Shown: positions 1-6,296 of the stretch, piece after piece
Position numbering within the stretch: the stretch's first letter is position 1
Layout: each line of letters starts with the position of its first letter
From: Granulosicoccaceae bacterium
GTDB taxonomy: Bacteria > Pseudomonadota > Gammaproteobacteria > Granulosicoccales > Granulosicoccaceae
NCBI GenBank assembly: GCA_023301405.1
Contig: JALZUX010000035.1
Coordinates: 1 to 6,296, forward strand
Length of the DNA: 6,296 nucleotides
Reading direction: 5' to 3'
Program-made: the position numbers and the translations under genes
The notes under the pieces: generated by a model
Told to the model about the DNA's origin: nothing
Seen by the model: only the letters and a program-made list of their open reading frames with translations
Database searches by the model: none

Positions 1-67
1 GCACGGTGGCTAGGGAAAGCCAATGGCACTGCTCAGACAAATTTCTAAACAGCGCCGCGTTTACTGC

Positions 68-772
68 TTAAGAAAGCAACAATCCACCATCAACATCAAT
101 CGTTGTACCGGTGACGAAGTCATTCAGCACCATGAAGACAACACCTTGTGCTACCTCATCAGCACTGCCCGCGCGCGGTATCAGGTGTTTTTCAGTCATT
201 TTGGTGTAAAGGGCGTCGCGTTCTTTCCCCTCGAGCGTCACCATCGGTGTATCAATCTGGCCCGGTGAAACCACATTAATACGTTTTGGCGCTAACTCGG
301 GGGCAACAGCCCGCACCATTGCCTCGATCGATGCACCAACCGAAGACAAAGAGACTTGCCCCGGCTTGCACTTTCTGGCGGGTGATCCGCTGACCAGCAC
401 AATAGCGCCGTCGTCAGTCAAGTGCTCTGCCCCGTAACGCACCACATTGGCATAACCCCATAATTTATCAAAAGATGCCTGATAACCGTCCAAGTCCATT
501 TCTAGAAACGGGCCAATAGCACGTGAGCCACCAGTGGCCGCACTGATTAGTATTTCAAACGGCGCGTGCTCAGCAAAAAATTTCTGCATCGCTTCGCGGT
601 CGCACACATCACACTTAGCCAGAGTCACCCCGGCCGGTACATCACCAGCCTTATCCGGGTTACGACTCACCGCGATCACGTTGGCCCCCAACGCCGCCAA
701 CTGCTTAGCCGCCGCAAGCCCGATACCCGAAGTACCGCCAAAGATGAGTGCCTTTTTACCTGAAACGTCCAT
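68..772 (-). CDS. SDR-family protein with non-canonical active site (Rossmann fold)
   Basis: The 234-residue protein has the length and layout of a classical short-chain dehydrogenase/reductase. The nucleotide-binding motif GGTSGIG is at residues 12-18, a beta-strand and serine region VLVSGS at 125-130, the PG motif at 170-171, and the C-terminal TGTTIDVDGG at 221-230. The start at 772 is chosen because AAGGA lies 7 nt upstream on the minus strand; the in-frame ATG nine codons earlier lacks this support. The catalytic Tyr-x3-Lys is not visible: aligning the helix that reads IEAMVRAVAPELAP with normal SDRs places Leu142 and Gly146 at those positions. The usual NNAG motif is also replaced, by SAAT near 77-80. 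Some SDR subgroups (for example Lin1944-like) are known to lack active-site residues, so the fold is clear but the reaction is unknown. It diverges from the flavoprotein gene at 921. The substrate cannot be named from sequence. Confidence 0.9.
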   Translation of the reverse strand: MDVSGKKALIFGGTSGIGLAAAKQLAALGANVIAVSRNPDKAGDVPAGVTLAKCDVCDREAMQKFFAEHAPFEILISAATGGSRAIGPFLEMDLDGYQASFDKLWGYANVVRYGAEHLTDDGAIVLVSGSPARKCKPGQVSLSSVGASIEAMVRAVAPELAPKRINVVSPGQIDTPMVTLEGKERDALYTKMTEKHLIPRAGSADEVAQGVVFMVLNDFVTGTTIDVDGGLLLS

Positions 773-3700
773 TCTTTTTTCCTTTAAAATTAGTGACAAA
801 ATAACCTGCCCGCATCATTACGTTGAACGTCGCGGGTTGCAAGTATTACCGGCAAACTAATCGGCCAAAAGCGCTCAAACAACGTACAATTAAGCAACGT
901 TAATTTCCGGATATTACACAGTGAGTGATCACTACGACGCCATCATCATTGGCGGCGGCGCCGCAGGACTAATGACTGCATGGCAAGCCGCACTGCGCGG
1001 TAAAAAAGTCCGTGTACTTGAACGCAGCAACAAAGCCGGACGTAAAATTCTGATGTCCGGTGGTGGGCGCTGTAACTTCACCAACTTGCATGTTACCCCT
1101 GAAAATTTCATATGCAGTAATCCCCACTTCGTTAAATCTGCACTGAAGCGCTATAGCGCATGGGACTTCATCGGCAAAGTGATCGAGCACGGCGTGCCTT
1201 ACCACGAACGCAAGCACGGGCAGCTTTTTTGCGACAACAAAGCAAAAGACATCCTCAACATACTACTGGACGAATGCGCTCAGGCAGGGGCTCAGTTAAG
1301 CACAAAGTGTGAAATCTCAGACATCAAGCTGCAAAACCAACAGTACTCATTAAAAACCACCTTAGGCCCCATGACATGCAACTCTCTGGTGGTTGCCACT
1401 GGCGGCTTATCTATTCCAAGTATGGGTACCACGCCATTCGGATACGAAATAGCACAACAGTTTGGTATGCACGTATTACCGCTTCGTGCCAGCCTGGTGC
1501 CCTATACGTTTTCCGGTGAGCTAAAAGACATGTTTGCGCGCCTTTCAGGGAACGCAGTGGACACAACAATTACCTTTGGCAATACAGAATTCAACGAGGC
1601 ACTGCTATTCACCCATCGTGGATTAAGCGGCCCGGTAGTACTGCAAATTTCAAACTACTGGGAGCCGGGCCAGGCAATCACGGTAAATTTATTACCACAA
1701 ATAGATGCAGAACAATTCTTGTTAGATGCCAAGCAACACACACCCAAAAGCCTGATCAGAACCACTATTACTCAACTAATGCCTAAAAGTCTGGTGCTTG
1801 AGCTTGAAACGATGTGGTGGAATAACATCAAAGACCGCGCACTTGCAGACTGCAGTAATACTCAGCTACAAAACATTGCACAAAAGCTAAACCACTGGGA
1901 AATTGTACCAGCAGGCACCGAAGGCTATAAAACCGCAGAGGTCACTTTGGGTGGCGTGCACACCGATGGGTTATCGTCCAAGACCATGGAATCCAACACA
2001 CAAGCAGGTTTATATTTTGTGGGTGAAGTGGTTGATGTAACCGGCCATCTGGGCGGGTTTAATTTTCAATGGGCCTGGGCATCTGGCTATGCTTGTGCGC
2101 AGGCGCTGTAAGCTTGACTGCACGCTCAAAAAAAAGCCTCTATTTTAATTCAAAACTTCCGACTCAACAGTTATACGACAACCTGTTCTGATTAATTTTC
2201 TCGGCGCTACTAACGACTGAGTTCATCGTACAGAAATAAGTAACAGATCAGTCTCCCTGAAGATCCGTCTACTAAACGCCCACAGCAGTCGATAATTTCG
2301 CCCCACCAATTCTACTGATTTTTTCCGCTGCCTACATTGTTACCAGCACAAACCTTTATGCGGGGTTGATAATCCCAAGAGGCTTGGCAACAATTATTTC
2401 TCTTCGAAGTTTCGCTTGATTCTTTATCTCTACCGCTCCCACTCCACGACTCATACCCAACGAATTTTAATCGACGTTACTGTGTGGCGTGCCTGTTTGA
2501 ATTCTTGCCTGGTCTCCAAGCACATCTACCCGCTACCAAGATCAGAAGTACTTGCGCGTATCCTCACTGTTCACACACTCTGCGCCCGTTATATTTTTGT
2601 TATTTATTTGTTACTTTTTTGTTGCTTCTATTCTGGCCGCATTCGCAACACAATAGGAGGGGAATACCCACTTAAAAATTACAACGTTATCAACGCGAGG
2701 AACCTGCGAAAGCTACCGCTGACTTATCCCAGCGGGGAATACAAAATTTTTCAGTACTACACCGGTATCACTTATATTTTTAACAGCACCAAGTTTTGGT
2801 GTTCGGGCAGCGTTGCTTCTTTGTGCCACTGAGGCATATATCAGGTATTTTTTTATAATCTGCGGTGTAAAGACTCGGTTGAAACACCGCTCTTAAGCGC
2901 TCGCTCACTACCCGTTACATTGTTGTTCAGTTTTTTAAGCATGCTCACTACACAATTTCCAGACCTCCAGGAGAGAAAAATCATGACCACACTTAACCGA
3001 AGACAGTTTGTCGCCTCCGTAGCCGGTGTTTCTGCACTAGGACTAACCGGCTCACTTGCTATGCTACCGTCTACAGCGGCGGCAGCTGATGCGCGTAAAA
3101 AGGGATACTACAGCTACAAAGTGGGTTCCGACATCGAGGTTATTTCAATCTATGACGGCGTTTGGCAGAAACCCCACGATGAAAATTTTATCCCCGGCGT
3201 CAGCGTAGAGGACACCAAATCAGCGCTAAAAAATGGCGGATTAAACGACGAGTTCGTCCCTATTGAATTTGCTTTTACCGTTGTGCGAACTGGCGGTAAA
3301 ACTATCCTGATCGACGCCGGCACCGGTGGTCAACTGGCACCAACTGCCGGTCTTGCAAAAGAAGGAATGGCAGCGGCGGGTATCTCTGCTGCAGACATTG
3401 ATACCGTTTTGGTCTCTCACTTTCATCCTGATCATATCTTTGGACTAATGGAAAAAGAAACCAATGCCCAGGTTTTCCCAAACGCTGAGATTCTAGTTGG
3501 TGAAACGGAATACAATTTCTGGACAGCGCCAGATCTGATTGCAAAACTGCCTGAAGGCCGACAAGGCCTTGCTAAAAGAATACAAGCGACATTCCCAACC
3601 TGGAAAAACATTAATCAATATTCAGGTGGACAAGAAGTGGCCCCCGGCATTACCGCTGTTGACACCTTCGGACACACACCGGGCCACACCGCTTTTAGAG

Positions 3701-6296
3701 TTGCCAGTGGCAATGATCAAACTTTGCTAGTAGGTGACTTAATTAACCTTCCGGCGCTGTTTCTTGCCAACCTTGATTGGCAGCTAGCGTTCGACGCCGA
3801 CAAAGACATGGCAACAACGACACGCAAAGCAATTGTTGCAGAAGCAGTGGCGGACAACATCAATGTTGCCGGCTATCACTTTGGATTTCCAAACTCCGGT
3901 AAAATCGAAAAAGATGGTAACAGCTTTGTCTTTAATCCAGTAACCGGCTAAGCACACGACCCCTGCCCTGTATCATTGACGGGAATTCGTAATCCCGAAT
4001 CAATACTATGAACAGATCAGTTGATTGCCCGGCAAGCGTAGACCTCTACCCTTGCCGGGTGGATCAAGCACTGCATGTAACACCCCCATGTAGAACTTGT
4101 GGCTCCCCACATCATTGCCTATTCTTAGCGGCTTTAGCTCAACGCTATCGCTTACCTTTGTAATTTCTGTAAAACGGAACAGCCTTACCAACCTTGTAAT
4201 CAATAAATCTCGCTTATTCAAGGCTTGAAGCCTGCCCTTGTTATTTTTAATAAGAATAAAAATAAACAAGTAGCGGCAATAACAAAAACTGTTTTCTATA
4301 CCCAGATAGATAGCGCAATCCGCTATGCCCCTTACTCTACTGATCAGCCAGACTTATTACCCGGTCTGCATGGCTGAGGATGTACCACCTTGCCGGTCAG
4401 CTGTCTGCAGTGGAAAACTGCTGTTGCCACCGCCAAGTATCGACTTACCGTACCTTTTAATTATATTCAGCAAGCTGGTGACCATTGCTGTTCCAAGCTG
4501 CTAGAATTGATAAACGGGAAAGCTAAAAGTGAACAATTCTAATGGTAAGTCGTAGAAATTTTCTTCGAACAACAGCGGCATTGACGGCAGCCGTGCCAGC
4601 GGCATCGGTACTTGCCAATGCACCTGAAATCAAACGATATGTTGAGCTTGGCAAGACCGGCCTGAAAGTGTCTGAAATCGGATTTGGATCATCGAGTCTG
4701 CAAACCGCTGAGCTAGTCACACATGCATTGGACCGTGGAGTTAACTATTTCGATACCGCCGAAAGTTATCGTTTTGGGTGGTCTGAAGAGGCAATGGGAA
4801 AAGCCCTGAAAGGCCAGCGGCACAACATAGTGCTGGCGTCAAAAACCAAAGCTCAAGCAAAATCAAACGAAGCAGATATCATGAAAGCGCTTGAAGGAAG
4901 CCTCAAACGCTTACAAACCGACTACCTTGATATCTACTTTAATCACGCAGTAAATCGTATCGACCGCATGCAAAATGAAGCGTGGGCAAACTTTACAGAA
5001 AAAGCAATTACACAAGGTAAAATCCGCTTTCGCGGCATGTCGGGCCACGGTAGCCGACTGGCGAAGTGCCTGGACTATTCCATCGACAATGACTTAGTCG
5101 ATGTAATCTTGTGCGCTTATAATTTTGGTGAGGATCCGGATCTTATTGCCCGTTTACGCAATACGTTTCACTTCGCCGCCATTCAATCTGATCTACCACC
5201 GATACTCGACAAAGCGCGTGAAAAAAATATTGGTGTTATCGCCATGAAAACCCTGATGGGCGCCCGACTGAATGATATGCGCAAGTTTGAAACAGACGGC
5301 AGAACCTATGCGCAAGCGGCTTTGCGGTGGGTACTGTCAAGCCCTCGGGTCGATGCAGCAATTATTTCCATGACCAGCATCAGCAACATAAATGAGTATA
5401 TCAGTGCGTCGCAACAGGCCGATGAAATCATTGGCGATGCAGGGTTGCTTGGTCGTTATGCGTCACTCCAATCCGGCAACTATTGTCATCACGGCTGCAA
5501 CAAATGTGAAGGTGCTTGTCCACAAGGGGTTGATATCGCCGAGGTACTGCGCACCCGCATGTATGATGTTGACTACGGCAATAAAGCACTGGCATTAGAA
5601 GACTATGCCCGCCTTGGTGATGGTGCGTCTGCTTGCTTAGGGTGCGATAACCAGGTGTGTAGTGGCGCTTGTCCTTATGGCATCCCGATACCGGAATTCA
5701 CCCTCGATGCAGCAAAGCGACTAGGGTAATAGTAAATCAATGAGACTCTTTCTTGCGCATTGGCTGATACTGCTTGCCGCCTGGACACTGGTGATCAAAT
5801 TTGTTTTTCCACTGCTGTTTGATGCGGCGTACGGCCACACCGCCGGTACCCATGTGTACTGGGATTTCTGGTGGGTGATCCATCTGTGGCTTGCCTATGC
5901 ACTTTACGTTCGTCCAATGTACCTGTGGTGGCTGGCGGTTGTGGTGTCAGTGGTTGAGATCGGAATTATAGGGTTTAAATTTGTTCTGTTTTTTCAGCAA
6001 CCGGACTGGACGCTTTGGCAGACAAACTGGTTTATCAATAAGGTATTTGTGCTGAGCTGCTTTATCGTGTTACTGATCTATTGCTTGTTGCGGCGTAATG
6101 AGTTTACTTTACTGCCTGCAAAAAATTGATGGCCAAGCTGCTTATGTCAGGCGAATTATTCAACACCTTTGCCTATGACTATTTCATCAAATACTGCCTG
6201 ACGATGTCATCGGAAAATCCTAATCAGCCTCTTCAAGCAACATGCCGTGCATTTTAAATTTGTCTAGATACTTCGGCTGGTCTGTTTTCACCTCAC

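Overview
The window looks like chromosomal sequence from a Gram-negative bacterium, probably a marine-type gammaproteobacterium. The clues are moderate GC, a HI0933/YhiN-type flavoprotein, twin-arginine signal peptides and Shine-Dalgarno-led ATG starts. The taxon is inferred from protein style, not from a marker gene. It holds five confident or likely protein genes: one on the minus strand, four on the plus strand. At the right edge there is a doubtful 42-codon ORF and the possible tail of a minus-strand gene. No rRNA, tRNA, CRISPR array, transposase or integrase is visible.

Left part (1-2111): a minus-strand short-chain dehydrogenase/reductase-like protein lacking the usual Tyr-x3-Lys active site is transcribed divergently from a BaiN/RdsA (HI0933, YhiN) family FAD protein. 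A 148 bp spacer separates them and contains nested palindromes.

Middle (2112-4541): an unusually long non-coding stretch of about 870 bp precedes a Tat-exported metallo-beta-lactamase-fold hydrolase that resembles methyl parathion hydrolase. The last 130 bp of this stretch hold a perfect TATAAT, a 7-bp inverted repeat just downstream and a gapped direct repeat pair, so this gene appears to have its own regulated promoter. A second non-coding stretch of about 590 bp follows and is rich in hairpins, including one very strong composite hairpin.

Right part (4542-6296): a Tat-exported aldo/keto reductase carries two C-terminal 4Fe-4S cysteine motifs. It is followed after 10 bp by a four-helix membrane protein, and the two probably form an operon. 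A small ORF overlaps the stop of the membrane protein (TGATG), and a possible minus-strand coding tail converges on it.

Taken together, the plus-strand half encodes cell-envelope enzymes: an exported zinc hydrolase, and an exported iron-sulphur reductase with a membrane partner. The most unusual candidate is the reductase/membrane-protein pair. An AKR normally needs NADPH, which is not freely available in the periplasm; here the NADP-phosphate-binding motif looks eroded and two Fe-S clusters are added. Electron exchange with the membrane through the clusters is therefore worth considering, but this is inference.
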